DNA from: Sinorhizobium meliloti 4H41
Lineage (GTDB): Bacteria > Pseudomonadota > Alphaproteobacteria > Rhizobiales > Rhizobiaceae
NCBI RefSeq assembly: GCF_000375585.1
Contig: NZ_AQWP01000012.1
Span: forward strand, 142,183 to 206,182
Reading direction: 5' to 3'
DNA: 64,000 nt
The stretch's first letter is position 1. Every line of letters starts with the position of its first letter. Positions 17,816 to 27,528 of this stretch are shown one piece after another. Under the pieces are notes generated by a model. The model searched no databases, was not told the DNA's origin, and saw only the letters and a program-made list of their open reading frames with translations. Both the position numbers and the translations under genes were made by a program.

Positions 17816-18756
17816 CAGTAACGCACCCTCGGATCGACCAGCAGGTAGAGCATGTCGATGGCAAAATTGATCAGGACATAGAGTGCGGCAATGACCAGCA
17901 ACGCCCCCTGGATGACCGGATAATCGCGCCTGAGCACGGCGGATACCACCAGATTGCCGACGCCGGGCAGGCCGAACACGGTCTCGGTCACGACGGCGCC
18001 TGAGACGAGAACCGCCGCAGTCAGGCCGATCACCGTGAGGATCGGGACCAGCGCATTCTTCAACGCATGCTTGAGGATGACACGCCGCTCGATCAGACCC
18101 TTGGCGCGGGCAGTCCGGATATAGTCATCTCCGAGCACATCGAGCATCGAGGCGCGGGTGAAGCGCAGCACCAGCGCCGAGGAGACGATGCCGAGCGCAA
18201 ACGCCGGCAGCGTCAGATGATGCATCCGCTCAGCAAATGTCGATCCCGGTCCGCCGTAGCCCGACACGGGGAACAGATCGAGACGGACGGCAAAGACCTG
18301 CATCATGATCAGGCCAAGCCAGAAGCTCGGAATGCTGGCAGCCAGCATCGCCAGCGCTGTTGCTGCCTGGTCGAAGAGCGAACCACGCCGATAGGCCGCA
18401 TAGATCCCGATCGGCAAGGCGATGGCGCTGGCGATGAGGAGCGAGAACAACGTAAGGAAAAAGGTCGGCTCGGCCCGCTCGAGCAGGGCCGATGCGACCG
18501 GCATGTTGAGGAAGATCGATTGGCCGAGATCGCCCTTCAGCAGCTGCCCCATATAATAGATGTATTGAACGCCCAGCGAACGGTCGAGGCCCAGCCGCAT
18601 GCGCAGCTCCGCAATATCCTGGGCGCTGGCGTCCGGCCCGAGCATGACCGCTGCCGGATCGCCGGGCGTCACCCGTACGATCACGAAGACGATCGTGACG
18701 ACAAGGAACATCACGACGATCATGCCGAAGAGGCGCTGGAGAATATACCGTATCAT
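17815..18756 (-). CDS. Dipeptide-type ABC transporter permease (DppB-like)
   Basis: A 313-residue permease with six predicted helices. The N-terminus MIRYILQRLFGMIVVMFLV, the segment RVTPGDPAAVML and the EAA loop RTARAKGLIERRVILKHALK are all standard for the DppB/OppB family. It sits between the binding-protein gene and the DppC-like gene. A stem-loop in the 87-base gap upstream separates it from the binding-protein gene. Confidence 0.9.
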   Translation of the reverse strand: MIRYILQRLFGMIVVMFLVVTIVFVIVRVTPGDPAAVMLGPDASAQDIAELRMRLGLDRSLGVQYIYYMGQLLKGDLGQSIFLNMPVASALLERAEPTFFLTLFSLLIASAIALPIGIYAAYRRGSLFDQAATALAMLAASIPSFWLGLIMMQVFAVRLDLFPVSGYGGPGSTFAERMHHLTLPAFALGIVSSALVLRFTRASMLDVLGDDYIRTARAKGLIERRVILKHALKNALVPILTVIGLTAAVLVSGAVVTETVFGLPGVGNLVVSAVLRRDYPVIQGALLVIAALYVLINFAIDMLYLLVDPRVRY

Positions 18757-18801
18757 GAAAGCCTGATCCTCATGCTCCGGAGAGCGCGCAGGTCTGCAAA
18801 G

Positions 18802-18827
18802 GACACCGGCTCGAGCGAGCCGATGTC
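18802..18827 (-). other. Intercistronic stem-loop after the dpp-like binding-protein gene
   Basis: GACACCGGCTC and GAGCCGATGTC pair as an 11-bp stem with one mismatch and a 4-base loop. It lies 17 bases past the binding-protein stop codon with no T-run, and so resembles an mRNA-stabilising hairpin. Confidence 0.55.
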
Positions 18828-18843
18828 TCCGACTGAGGAATGA

Positions 18844-20370
18844 TCATTTCGTAATCGACGCGTTCCAGAAAAATGGCCAAGGGGCCGGATCGACGCCTTC
18901 CAGTTTTGTCGACTTGGCAGCCACCGCGTTGAAATTACCGATCTTCATGAAGGCCGCGTCGTCATAGATCACCTTTTGGACATCGGCGAAGAGCGCAACA
19001 CGCCTGTTTGGATCGACCTCAGAAGTGAATGCATCCACGGCTGCCTTGCGGGCGGGGGTGTTCCACCAGCCCGGCGAACTGGTCGAAAGCGAGCCGATCA
19101 GAGCCGGCTCCGGCAGGAACGGGCTGTGGGTGATATAGACGTCCCAAAGCTTGGGATCGGCCCGGCGCTGCGTCAGCGTTGCCCAGTCGACCACCTGCAT
19201 ATCGACGGTAAAGCCGGCAAGCTTGAGATATTCCGCCGCGACCTGGGCCATCTTGTAATGAAATTCATATTGGCGGCTGGTGAGAATCCGCAGTGGCTCG
19301 CCATTGTAACCGGCGGACTTCAGCGCTGCCGCCGCGCCTTCCGGGTCCGCCACATTGTAGGCTCCGTCAGTGCCCGCTTCGGTATGCCAGGAATAGGCCT
19401 CCGGGTAGATCGCGCCATCGAGGGAAAAGAAGTCCGGGCTGCCGAAGGCCGCAGCCATCATGTCTTCCATGCTGAGCGCCTGGCGGATGGCCTTGCGCAC
19501 GGCGACGTCCTTGTTCAGCCCCTCGGCCGTATTGAAGACAAAGACCGGATAGCCGAATGGCTTGAGCATGATCGGCTGCGTCGAGGCCGAAGCCTTGACC
19601 TTGTCGAAAGATTCGACCGGGATGGAATCCACATAGTCATACTGGCCGGATACTGCCGCTTCGACACGCGTGTTGGGATCAGGAACGGGGACAAAGCGGA
19701 TTTCGTCGAGATACTGGTGTCGAGCGCCGCCGTAGCCATCGCTCTCGCCGGCCCGGGATTTGTAGCCCTCGAAACGGGTCAGCTGGATATATTGGTCGGC
19801 CTTGCGCTCCTTGAGCATGTAGGGACCTGTACCGATGAAGTCCTTCATCACGTCATCCTGCTTTTCCGACGGGATGATGATGGCTGCCGAGTTGTTGAAG
19901 GCGAGCAGGGACGCCAGCGGCGCGTAGGGCTGCGTCAGGGTGATCTTCACCGTTGCCGGATCGGCAGCTTCGATGGAAGCAATGAAGCCTGCTGCCTGCT
20001 TGCCGCGCGAAGCAATCTTTTCCCAGCGGGCAAGAGAGGCGACAACATCCTCGGATGTCATGTCCGTATCATCGTGGAATTTGATGCCGGTACGCAGCTT
20101 GATTGTGTAGGTTTTACCGTCGGCGCTGATGTCCGGCAGGCTATCGGCCAGAAGCGGCGTGACGTTCCAGTTCTTGTCGAATGTGTAGAGGGTCTCGAAA
20201 ATATGCTGCGTAACGATACCGACGAGATCGGCCGTCGATGACATCGGATCAAGCGTCGGCGGCTCACCGATCGTGGCGACATTGACGATGCCGCCCTTTT
20301 CCTGAGCGAAAAGGCCGGAAGGAAGGATTGTCAGTGCAGTTCCCAGCAGAAGTGCAGTCACCTTTTTCAC
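18844..20370 (-). CDS. ABC transporter substrate-binding protein, family 5 (DppA/OppA type)
   Basis: A 508-residue periplasmic protein with a Sec signal peptide ending SGLFAQ (residues 1-22). The SBP_bac_5 hallmark VATIGEPPTLDPMSST opens the mature part, and KLRTGIKFHDDTDMTSEDVV is the conserved segment around residue 95. It is the first gene of a minus-strand transcript encoding binding protein, two permeases, amidohydrolase and RidA. The ligand is unknown; family 5 proteins bind peptides, nickel, opines or other small amides. Confidence 0.92.
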   Translation of the reverse strand: MKKVTALLLGTALTILPSGLFAQEKGGIVNVATIGEPPTLDPMSSTADLVGIVTQHIFETLYTFDKNWNVTPLLADSLPDISADGKTYTIKLRTGIKFHDDTDMTSEDVVASLARWEKIASRGKQAAGFIASIEAADPATVKITLTQPYAPLASLLAFNNSAAIIIPSEKQDDVMKDFIGTGPYMLKERKADQYIQLTRFEGYKSRAGESDGYGGARHQYLDEIRFVPVPDPNTRVEAAVSGQYDYVDSIPVESFDKVKASASTQPIMLKPFGYPVFVFNTAEGLNKDVAVRKAIRQALSMEDMMAAAFGSPDFFSLDGAIYPEAYSWHTEAGTDGAYNVADPEGAAAALKSAGYNGEPLRILTSRQYEFHYKMAQVAAEYLKLAGFTVDMQVVDWATLTQRRADPKLWDVYITHSPFLPEPALIGSLSTSSPGWWNTPARKAAVDAFTSEVDPNRRVALFADVQKVIYDDAAFMKIGNFNAVAAKSTKLEGVDPAPWPFFWNASITK

Positions 20371-20814
20371 GTTGAAGTTCCCCTTGTTCCACTATTATGT
20401 TATATGTGTTCTTACAAAAGAATATTTGATAAGCGGTGGCTGTCAATCGAAAATTGAACTGCCACACGTTTCCATTGTCCGATCAGCGGCTGGCCCCCGG
20501 GGCTTCGCCCATGGCGCCGCCTAAGAGCTCGGATTTAACGGAGTTCAACATTGTGCGCGCAGACGCAGATCTTTTGTGGCCGTTGCACAGTAGGCGCGGC
20601 GAACCTTCCTCGCTGCGCGCCTTTCCGGGGTGATTTCGTTGAGAGCTTGAACACCGAAAGGATCGGCACTTCGCAAACGATGCGAACGTGGGCAGCATGA
20701 TCGATATCAGGAACGGCTCCTCAGTCGCGTGACGGCTGTTCCACGACGATAAATGGAGTTGTGGCCTGTGGTTTTGGAATTTACCGCGATTGCTGTCCGG
20801 CTCGCAAAATTGCT
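20371..20814. other. Intergenic stretch, no gene recognised
   Basis: This 444-bp region holds the promoter of the dpp-like operon at its left (AT-rich, 20390-20440). The rest is GC-rich, with a strong palindrome around 20493-20503 and hairpin potential at 20590-20630. Short frames on both strands have no ribosome sites or family resemblance. It could contain a non-coding RNA or a decayed gene; I see nothing decisive. Confidence 0.4.
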
Positions 20815-21942
20815 TCAGCTCGGCAGGCGACGCGGGTCGAACTGTCGGGGATCGAGCTCTTCGGCCCGGAAGGCTGCGGGCGGTGCGGTGTCGCTCAGAA
20901 GGGCAGCCGCCAGAGCGCCCAGCGCAGGCGAGGTGAGAATTCCATAGCCTCCCTGGGCGGCCAGCCAGAAGAAATCCGGGCAGCCTGGCGCAAAACCGAT
21001 GACCGGCAGCCGGTCAGGGGAAAAGCTGCGCAGACCCGCCCAGCTCTTGACGATTCTTCTTACCGGGACCGTCGTCGCCTCTTCGACGTAGTGTGCGGCC
21101 CAGGCAACGTCGATCTCCTCCGGCTGTACATCCGATGCTTCGCACGGCGTCGCGTCGGCGGGCGAGGCGAGCAGCCTCCCGCCCTCGGGCTTCATGTAAA
21201 AGTCTTCATCTATCTCGTTGATTTCAGGAAGCTTTGCTGCATCGATACCTGCCGGAAGGTCAACGGTGATGGCGGTGCGCCGATGCGGGACGATGCCGCT
21301 CGGCCTTACGCCGAAGACCGCGGCCACCGGGTCCGCCCAGGCCCCGGCCGCGTTGACGACGATCCTGGCACCGATCTCACCGGCCGCCGTGCCCAGCAGC
21401 CAGCCCGATCCATGATGCCGAGCGGCGAGGATTTCATGGCGCTCGAGGATGTCGCAGCCGTTGCGGCGGGCGCCCTTGACGTAGCCCTGGAGCAGGTTCT
21501 CGACCTCGATGTCCCAGAAATTCGGGTCGTGGAAGGCGGCTGCGACATAGTCGGGATTGAGGATCGGAACGCGGGCAAGCGCCTCGTCCTTCGTGAGCCG
21601 TTCGATTTCAGGCGTGAATTCGCGTTCTTCGGCGAGCAGCTTTTCAAATCGATCGAGCTTCCCGGCACCCGCGATCATCACGCCGCCGCGTTGCCTTAAC
21701 AGCGGCACGTCGCTGAAGCCTTCCGGAGGTTGATCGAAAAAGGCCTTCGATATCGTCGCGAGTTTGCAGATTTCCGGCGCGTTGTATCTGATCACGAACT
21801 CGGCGGCCGAGCGGCCGGTGCTGTGATAGCCGAGCGCCTCCTCCCGTTCCAGGACGGCGACGGAACGATGCGGGCTCAGGAAATAGGCGAGCGACAAGCC
21901 GGCGATCCCGCCCCCGATAATCACGACTTCGTAGTTTGCCAT
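20815..21942 (-). CDS. dauA: FAD-dependent D-amino-acid dehydrogenase, DauA-like
   Basis: A 375-residue flavoprotein of the DAO fold, the same length as D-arginine dehydrogenase DauA. The dinucleotide motif VVIIGGGIAGLSLAYFLS starts near residue 5. Segments closely recalling DauA are ALGYHSTGRSAAEF, DEDFYMKPEGGRLLASPA, EASDVQPEEIDVAW, SWAGLRSFSPD and AAQGGYGILTSPALG. DauA oxidises D-Arg and D-Lys to imino acids that hydrolyse to 2-oxo acids. The start at 21942 has GGAG upstream. It follows the LysR gene by 78 bases on the same strand. Substrate preference among D-amino acids is inferred, not shown. Confidence 0.75.
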   Translation of the reverse strand: MANYEVVIIGGGIAGLSLAYFLSPHRSVAVLEREEALGYHSTGRSAAEFVIRYNAPEICKLATISKAFFDQPPEGFSDVPLLRQRGGVMIAGAGKLDRFEKLLAEEREFTPEIERLTKDEALARVPILNPDYVAAAFHDPNFWDIEVENLLQGYVKGARRNGCDILERHEILAARHHGSGWLLGTAAGEIGARIVVNAAGAWADPVAAVFGVRPSGIVPHRRTAITVDLPAGIDAAKLPEINEIDEDFYMKPEGGRLLASPADATPCEASDVQPEEIDVAWAAHYVEEATTVPVRRIVKSWAGLRSFSPDRLPVIGFAPGCPDFFWLAAQGGYGILTSPALGALAAALLSDTAPPAAFRAEELDPRQFDPRRLPS

Positions 21943-22020
21943 ATACCGCTCCCGCAACTTGACGGCGGAGAATAGGGACGGTGCGGGTGCCGCTCAAATT
22001 TATAGTGGTAAATGTCGCTA

Positions 22021-22974
22021 TCAATCCTGCTGATGGTCGCAATGATCCAGCGCTTCGGTGTCGGCGACGTGGGCGAGGAAGGCGGCTTCGGCCGGATTGA
22101 GGATGGAGTTCGGATTGGAAATGCGGAACACGTCGGTCGTCGGCAGGTCGCGATAGGGGGGCAACTGCCACAAATCTCCCGCCGCGACGGCCTCGCGGGC
22201 GATATGATCGGGCAGCATGCCGATGCCGACATCGGCGGCGATCAGCCGCATGACCTCCTCGACATTGCAGGAGACGCCCCGAACCTGCTGGCCGAAGGAG
22301 CCAACGGCGCGGACTGCGGTCACGGAATTCATGTGCTGACCGCCGAGTACATCGGCTATGAAGGCGATGTAAGGATCGCCGCGCAGATCGTGGAAATCAA
22401 CGCCCTCGACGCCGAAAAGCCGGTGGCCGCGGCCGCAGTAGAGCGCGTAGCGCTCGCGTATGTGGAAGCTCTTGTTCAAGCCCTCCGGTATGATGCCGTC
22501 GCAGAGGCCCATCGTCGCGATGTTGCGCTCGACGGCGCTCAACACGTCGACGGTCGTCGCCACCGTCATTGATATCGTGACCTTCGGATGCATGCGAAAG
22601 AAACTGCCGAGCTTCCGGTCCCAGGCGGGATTGTGGGCGTGGCTCACCGCATGGATGTTGAGATGACCGGTGATCTCCTCGCCCGCCGTTTCCAGAACAT
22701 GCGGCAGGCGAATGACGGCCGCGAAGATATCGCGGCACTGGAGGTGCAGTTTCTCACCTGCTTCCGTCAGATCGAAACGCCCCGGGCGGCGGTCGATCAG
22801 TTTCTGTCCGATGGTCTGCTCGAGCCGTTTGAGGGCCATGCTGACGGCGGGCTGCTGCAGGAGCAGCCGGTTTGCGGCCGCCGTGATGCTGCCTTCCTCG
22901 ACGACCACCACGAAGGTGCGCAACAGGTTCCAATCGAGATTGTGGGCGAAACGTTCAAGGCGGTTGTTGGTCAT
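22021..22974 (-). CDS. LysR-family regulator, divergent from gcdH
   Basis: A 317-residue LysR regulator. The HTH region is LDWNLLRTFVVVVEEGSITA..QQPAVSMALKRLEQ (residues about 13-60), followed by the effector-binding domain (about 95-300). It is transcribed away from glutaryl-CoA dehydrogenase across 187 bases, the arrangement known for GcdR-type activators of glutarate degradation. The DauA-like gene lies directly downstream on the same strand. The inducer is probably glutarate or glutaryl-CoA, by analogy with the context. Confidence 0.88.
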   Translation of the reverse strand: MTNNRLERFAHNLDWNLLRTFVVVVEEGSITAAANRLLLQQPAVSMALKRLEQTIGQKLIDRRPGRFDLTEAGEKLHLQCRDIFAAVIRLPHVLETAGEEITGHLNIHAVSHAHNPAWDRKLGSFFRMHPKVTISMTVATTVDVLSAVERNIATMGLCDGIIPEGLNKSFHIRERYALYCGRGHRLFGVEGVDFHDLRGDPYIAFIADVLGGQHMNSVTAVRAVGSFGQQVRGVSCNVEEVMRLIAADVGIGMLPDHIAREAVAAGDLWQLPPYRDLPTTDVFRISNPNSILNPAEAAFLAHVADTEALDHCDHQQD

Positions 22975-23161
22975 GGTGGCCGGCGGAGCGATGATGTACT
23001 TTATGCATATTCAGAAGAATGGTCGCTTGCACAAGGCCAATCGCCACGGCGCCGATCAGATGAATCATGCAGCAGGCGCATGAGCCAGTGTCTCAATTTC
23101 GTTTGAAAGCCTTGACCCGGCTTGTCATAACACAGGCGCGACAATGCGACGGGAGATAGAG

Positions 23162-24349
23162 ATGGCCGGCAAAAGCCAATTCCAGTGGGACGATCCGTTC
23201 CTCCTCGAGGATCAACTGAGCGAAGACGAGCGGATGATCCGCGACACGGCGCGCGCCTATGCCCAGGAAAAGCTGCAGCCGCGCGTGATCGAAGCTTACC
23301 GCGAGGAGACGACGGACCCGGCGATCTTCCGCGAGATGGGCGACCTCGGCCTGCTCGGCGTGACCGTTCCCGACACTTATGGCGGTGTCGGCGCGTCCTA
23401 CGTCGCCTACGGTCTCGTCGCACGCGAGGTGGAGCGCGTCGATTCCGGCTATCGCTCGATGATGAGCGTGCAATCGTCGCTCGTCATCTATCCGATTTTC
23501 GCCTACGGCTCGGAAGAGCAGAAGCGGAAGTTCCTTCCGAAGCTTATCAGCGGTGAGTGGATCGGCTGCTTCGGGCTGACCGAGCCGGACGCCGGCTCCG
23601 ATCCGGCGGGCATGAAGACCCGGGCGATCAAGACCGAAGGCGGCTACCGTCTCGTAGGCTCCAAGATGTGGATCTCCAATGCGCCGCTCGCCGATGTCTT
23701 CGTCGTCTGGGCGAAGTCGGAAGCGCATGACAATGCCATCCGGGGCTTCGTGCTGGAAAAAGGCGCGAAAGGCCTTTCCGCACCGAAGATCGCAGGCAAG
23801 CTCTCGCTGCGCGCATCGATCACCGGCGAAATCGTTCTCGACAATGTCGAGGTCGCAGACGACGCGCTGCTGCCGAATGTCGAGGGGCTGAAGGGACCAT
23901 TCGGCTGCCTCAACCGTGCTCGCTACGGAATTTCCTGGGGCGCGCTCGGCGCGGCCGAATTCTGCTGGCATGCGGCCCGTCAGTACGGTCTCGACCGCAA
24001 GCAGTTCAACCGACCGCTCGCCCAGACCCAGCTTTTCCAGAAGAAGCTCGCCGACATGCAGACCGAGATCGCGCTCGGGCTGCAGGGCTCGCTCAGGGTC
24101 GGACGGCTGATGGACGAGGGCCGCATGGCCCCGGAGATGATCTCGATCGTCAAGCGCAACAATTGCGGCAAGGCACTCGATATTGCGCGCATGGCCCGTG
24201 ACATGCATGGCGGCAACGGCATTTCCGAGGAATATCAGGTCATGCGCCACATGATGAACCTCGAGACCGTCAACACCTATGAGGGCACGCACGACGTGCA
24301 TGCGCTGATCCTCGGCCGCGCCCAGACCGGGCTGCAGGCCTTCTTCTGA
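23162..24349 (+). CDS. gcdH: Glutaryl-CoA dehydrogenase
   Basis: A 395-residue acyl-CoA dehydrogenase that oxidises and decarboxylates glutaryl-CoA to crotonyl-CoA using FAD. The N-terminus [20 protein letters not shown] is diagnostic for Gcd[13 protein letters not shown] is the flavin motif, and the catalytic glutamate lies in [16 protein letters not shown] near the C-terminus. The ATG at 23162 has GGGAGAT upstream. It is followed after 11 bases by a CoA-transferase, forming a two-gene glutarate module that ends in a strong terminator. Confidence 0.95.
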   Translation: MAGKSQFQWDDPFLLEDQLSEDERMIRDTARAYAQEKLQPRVIEAYREETTDPAIFREMGDLGLLGVTVPDTYGGVGASYVAYGLVAREVERVDSGYRSMMSVQSSLVIYPIFAYGSEEQKRKFLPKLISGEWIGCFGLTEPDAGSDPAGMKTRAIKTEGGYRLVGSKMWISNAPLADVFVVWAKSEAHDNAIRGFVLEKGAKGLSAPKIAGKLSLRASITGEIVLDNVEVADDALLPNVEGLKGPFGCLNRARYGISWGALGAAEFCWHAARQYGLDRKQFNRPLAQTQLFQKKLADMQTEIALGLQGSLRVGRLMDEGRMAPEMISIVKRNNCGKALDIARMARDMHGGNGISEEYQVMRHMMNLETVNTYEGTHDVHALILGRAQTGLQAFF

Positions 24350-24360
24350 GCGGCGCCGCC

Positions 24361-25545
24361 ATGGAAGCGCCGCTCAAGGGCATCCGGGTGCTCGAACTTG
24401 CCCGCATACTGGCGGGCCCCTGGATCGGGCAGACCCTTGCCGATCTCGGCGCCGACGTCATCAAGGTCGAGAGCCCGGCCGGAGACGACACCCGGACCTG
24501 GGGACCTCCCTTCGTGAAAGGCGAAGGCGACGAAAGGCTGGATGCCGCCTATTTTCACGCGTGCAACCGCGGCAAGAGGTCTGTCGTTCTGGACTTTACG
24601 ACCGCAGAGGGGCAGGAGGCGGTGCGCCGGCTTGCCGCGCAATCCGACGTTTTGCTCGAGAACTTCAAGGTCGGCGGCCTCGCCAAATACGGTCTCGATT
24701 ATGAAAGCCTGAGGAAAGTCAATCCGCGGCTCATCTATTGCTCGGTCACCGGCTTCGGGCAGGACGGGCCCTATGCTCACCGCGCCGGCTACGACTACAT
24801 CGTCCAGGGCATGAGCGGCATCATGGACCTGACGGGCGAGCCGGATCGTGAACCGCAAAAGATCGGCGTTGCCTTCGCAGATATTTTCACCGGGCTCTAT
24901 GGTGTTATCGCGGTGCAGGCGGCCCTGGCACAGCGGGAACGCACGGGCGAGGGCCAGCAGATCGACATGGCGTTGCTCGACTGCATGACGGGCGTGCTCG
25001 CCAATCAGGCGCTGAACTTTCTCGTTTCCGGCAAGGCACCGCGGCGGCTCGGCAATGCCCATCCGAATATCGCACCCTATCAGGTCTTTCCGACCGCCGA
25101 CGGGCATCTGATCGTCGCAGTCGGCAACGACCGCCAATTCGTGAAATTCTGCGAACTCCTCGGCCGGCCGGATCTCGCCTCGGATGCCCGCTACCATACG
25201 AATGCAGACCGCGTGCAGCACCGCGAGAGCCTGACACCGGAGCTCGCGGCGGAAGCAGCGAAGTTCGAGCGGGATACGTTGCTCGCCCGGCTCGAAGCCG
25301 CAGGCGTCCCCGGTGGCCCGATCAACTCCGTCGCCGACGTTTTCGCCGATCCGCAGGTCGTCCACCGGCAGATGCGGGTGGAGACACCCCATACCGGCGC
25401 GGCGGCAGGAACGTCGCCGGGCGTCCGCACGCCGATCCGCTTCTCCGGTGCAACGCTTTCGCTCGAGCGCGGCGTGCCCCGGCTCGGGGAACATACGGAT
25501 GAGGTTCTGGCGGAGATCGGAATGGTCTTGCCGAAAGACCGGTAA
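24361..25545 (+). CDS. Class III CoA-transferase (CaiB/BaiF), probable glutarate CoA-transferase
   Basis: A 394-residue family III CoA-transferase. LKGIRVLELARILAGPWIGQ at the N-terminus and KVESPAGDDTR are family hallmarks, and the catalytic Asp is expected in GIMDLTGEPDREPQKIG near residue 160. Paired with gcdH, it most likely moves CoA from succinyl-CoA to glutarate, as human SUGCT does. The association with gcdH is the main evidence for the substrate. Confidence 0.85.
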   Translation: MEAPLKGIRVLELARILAGPWIGQTLADLGADVIKVESPAGDDTRTWGPPFVKGEGDERLDAAYFHACNRGKRSVVLDFTTAEGQEAVRRLAAQSDVLLENFKVGGLAKYGLDYESLRKVNPRLIYCSVTGFGQDGPYAHRAGYDYIVQGMSGIMDLTGEPDREPQKIGVAFADIFTGLYGVIAVQAALAQRERTGEGQQIDMALLDCMTGVLANQALNFLVSGKAPRRLGNAHPNIAPYQVFPTADGHLIVAVGNDRQFVKFCELLGRPDLASDARYHTNADRVQHRESLTPELAAEAAKFERDTLLARLEAAGVPGGPINSVADVFADPQVVHRQMRVETPHTGAAAGTSPGVRTPIRFSGATLSLERGVPRLGEHTDEVLAEIGMVLPKDR

Positions 25546-25562
25546 GTCAGGCCGGCATCAAT

Positions 25563-25602
25563 CTCCTTCGCCCCGCCTGCGGGACGAAGGAGCCTTTCTT
25601 TT
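25563..25602 (+). terminator. Rho-independent terminator of the gcdH operon
   Basis: CTCCTTCG and CGAAGGAG form the outer stem around an inner CCCGC/GCGGG stem, with one mismatch between them. CCTTTCTTTT follows on the plus strand. It lies 17 bases after the CoA-transferase stop and just before the convergent htpG stop. Confidence 0.75.
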
Positions 25603-25606
25603 GAGC

Positions 25607-27496
25607 CTAAACCTTCAAGGCCCGATCGAACACCCGGGAAAGCCGCTCTGCAAAGGCGCGGGGGTTTTCGGGCTTGTCGCCGTCGAGGACGCGGGCCTGG
25701 TCGAGGAGGAGTCTGACCGCGTCCTCCCGGAAGCCCTTGTCCTCCGTGGAGCAGGCGGCAAGCGCGGTGATCAGGTTATGGCCGGGATTGATCTCGAGGA
25801 CTGGCTTGGGAGCGCCCTCCATGCGTCCGGCGCCTTGGAGCATTTTCTGGAGCTGAAGGTCAGGCCCCTGTTCGGGCGCAACAAGGCAGACGGCGCTTTC
25901 CGTGAGGCGGTCGGAGGTGCGGACGTCCGAAACCACGTCGCCGAGCGTCTCCCTCGCGAATGCCACGAACTCGGTGACGGCGGCGCCCGCTTCCGTCGAA
26001 GCGGCGGCCGCATCGTCCTTTTTGGCGATGGCGGCGAGATCGGCCGCACCCTGGGTGATCGACTTGAACGGCTTTCCTTCGAAATCGGGAGCGGTCGTCA
26101 CCCAGAAGCTGTCCACCGGGCATGTCAGGAGCAGCACCTCGATGCCGCGGGCGCGGAAACCTTCGAGCTGGGGCGACGCCTTCAGCTGGGCGAGGTTGTC
26201 GCCGGTCAGGTAGTAGATGGCCGACTGGCCGTCCTTCATCTCCTTGACGTAATCGCTCAAACCGCGCGGCTTGTCGTCATCCGCGGTCGTGCGGAAGCGC
26301 GACAGCGCCAGGAGTTGGCCCCGCCGCTCGAAATCTTCGTAAATGCCCTCCTTGATCACGCTGCCGAAGTTTTCCCAGATCTTGGCGAAGGCCTCGGGAT
26401 CGCTTTCCGCAAGCTTTTCGATGCCGGTCAGGACGCGGTTCGTCAGCCCCTTGCGGATATTTGCGAGAAGAGGACTTTCCTGAATCATTTCCCGCGAGAC
26501 GTTGAGCGGCAGGTCCGCCGTGTCGACGAGGCCGCGCACGAAGCGCAGGTAGCGCGGCAGCAGTTCCGCCTCGTCGGTGATGAAGACGCGCTTGACGTAG
26601 AGCTTCATCCGGCCCTTGCGATCGGGGTCGAAAAGATCGAACGGCTTCGAGCCGGGCACGAAGGCAAGCGCGGTATATTCGTGGCGCCCCTCGGCGCGGA
26701 AATGAACCGTCAGCGCCGGATCGTCGTACTGCCCGGCAACGCCGCGGTAGAAATCGGTATAATCGTCCTTGCTGATCTCGCTTTTCTGCTTCGTCCAGAG
26801 CGCCGTGCCGTCTGCTACCTGTGCCGGTTCTGCACCGGGCTTCTCGACGATCGAGATCGGAACCGGCACGTGACCGGACTGCTCCTTGATGATGCGCTCG
26901 ACCGTCCAGCGCGAGGTGTAGGTCTTGGCGTCGTCCATCAGATGCAGCGTGATGCGCGTACCACGCGACGGCGCGTCCGCGAGATTGACCGCCGAAACCG
27001 TGTAGCTGCCCTTGCCGTCGGATGCCCAGTGCCAGGCCTTGTCGGTGCCGGCGCGGCGGGAAACGACATCGACGTTGTCGGCGACCATGAAGGCCGAATA
27101 GAAGCCGACACCGAACTGGCCGATGAGCTGGGCGCCGTCCTCGTTCTGCGCGGCTTCAATCCGCTCCATGAAGGCACGCGTGCCGGAGCGCGCAATCGTG
27201 CCCAGCGATTCGACAAGCTCGTCGCGGCTCATGCCGATGCCGTTGTCCTCGATGACCAGCCGGGCATTCTCCTCGTCGAGCGTCAGAGTGATGCGCGAGG
27301 CGGGATCGCTGCCGAGGAGCTCCGGGGCGACGATCGCTTCGTAGCGCAGCTTTTCGCAGGCGTCGGCCGCGTTCGAAATCAGCTCGCGGAGAAAGACGTT
27401 CTTATCGGAATAGACGGAGTGCACCATCAGGTGCAGCAGCTTCGCCACGTCGGCTTCGAAGACATGTTTCTCTACGGACGTTTCGACTTCACTCAT
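25607..27496 (-). CDS. htpG: Hsp90-family molecular chaperone
   Basis: A 629-residue cytoplasmic chaperone, full length for HtpG. The N-terminal ATPase domain shows ELISNAADACEKLRYEA, IEDNGIGMSRDELVESLG and FGVGFYSAFMVAD, the GHKL motifs. The middle domain has the conserved LNVSREMIQESPLLANIRK. The start is set at 27496 by the MSEVETSVEKHVFEADVAKL N-terminus; the frame upstream is open but not coding. A heat-shock type promoter lies 33-61 bases upstream. It is divergent from ackA. Confidence 0.97.
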   Translation of the reverse strand: MSEVETSVEKHVFEADVAKLLHLMVHSVYSDKNVFLRELISNAADACEKLRYEAIVAPELLGSDPASRITLTLDEENARLVIEDNGIGMSRDELVESLGTIARSGTRAFMERIEAAQNEDGAQLIGQFGVGFYSAFMVADNVDVVSRRAGTDKAWHWASDGKGSYTVSAVNLADAPSRGTRITLHLMDDAKTYTSRWTVERIIKEQSGHVPVPISIVEKPGAEPAQVADGTALWTKQKSEISKDDYTDFYRGVAGQYDDPALTVHFRAEGRHEYTALAFVPGSKPFDLFDPDRKGRMKLYVKRVFITDEAELLPRYLRFVRGLVDTADLPLNVSREMIQESPLLANIRKGLTNRVLTGIEKLAESDPEAFAKIWENFGSVIKEGIYEDFERRGQLLALSRFRTTADDDKPRGLSDYVKEMKDGQSAIYYLTGDNLAQLKASPQLEGFRARGIEVLLLTCPVDSFWVTTAPDFEGKPFKSITQGAADLAAIAKKDDAAAASTEAGAAVTEFVAFARETLGDVVSDVRTSDRLTESAVCLVAPEQGPDLQLQKMLQGAGRMEGAPKPVLEINPGHNLITALAACSTEDKGFREDAVRLLLDQARVLDGDKPENPRAFAERLSRVFDRALKV

Positions 27497-27528
27497 TGCG
27501 TTTTCGGACCTCGTTGACGTTTGCTCCC

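Noticed and set aside
20483..20698. 71-codon minus-strand frame in the 20.4-20.8 kb gap
   Set aside because: No ribosome site and no family resemblance; kept only as an unexplained intergenic stretch.
25313..27517. 734-codon open frame on the plus strand opposite htpG
   Set aside because: It is the antisense shadow of a fully recognisable HtpG; its translation is Arg/Gly/Asp-rich and matches no family.
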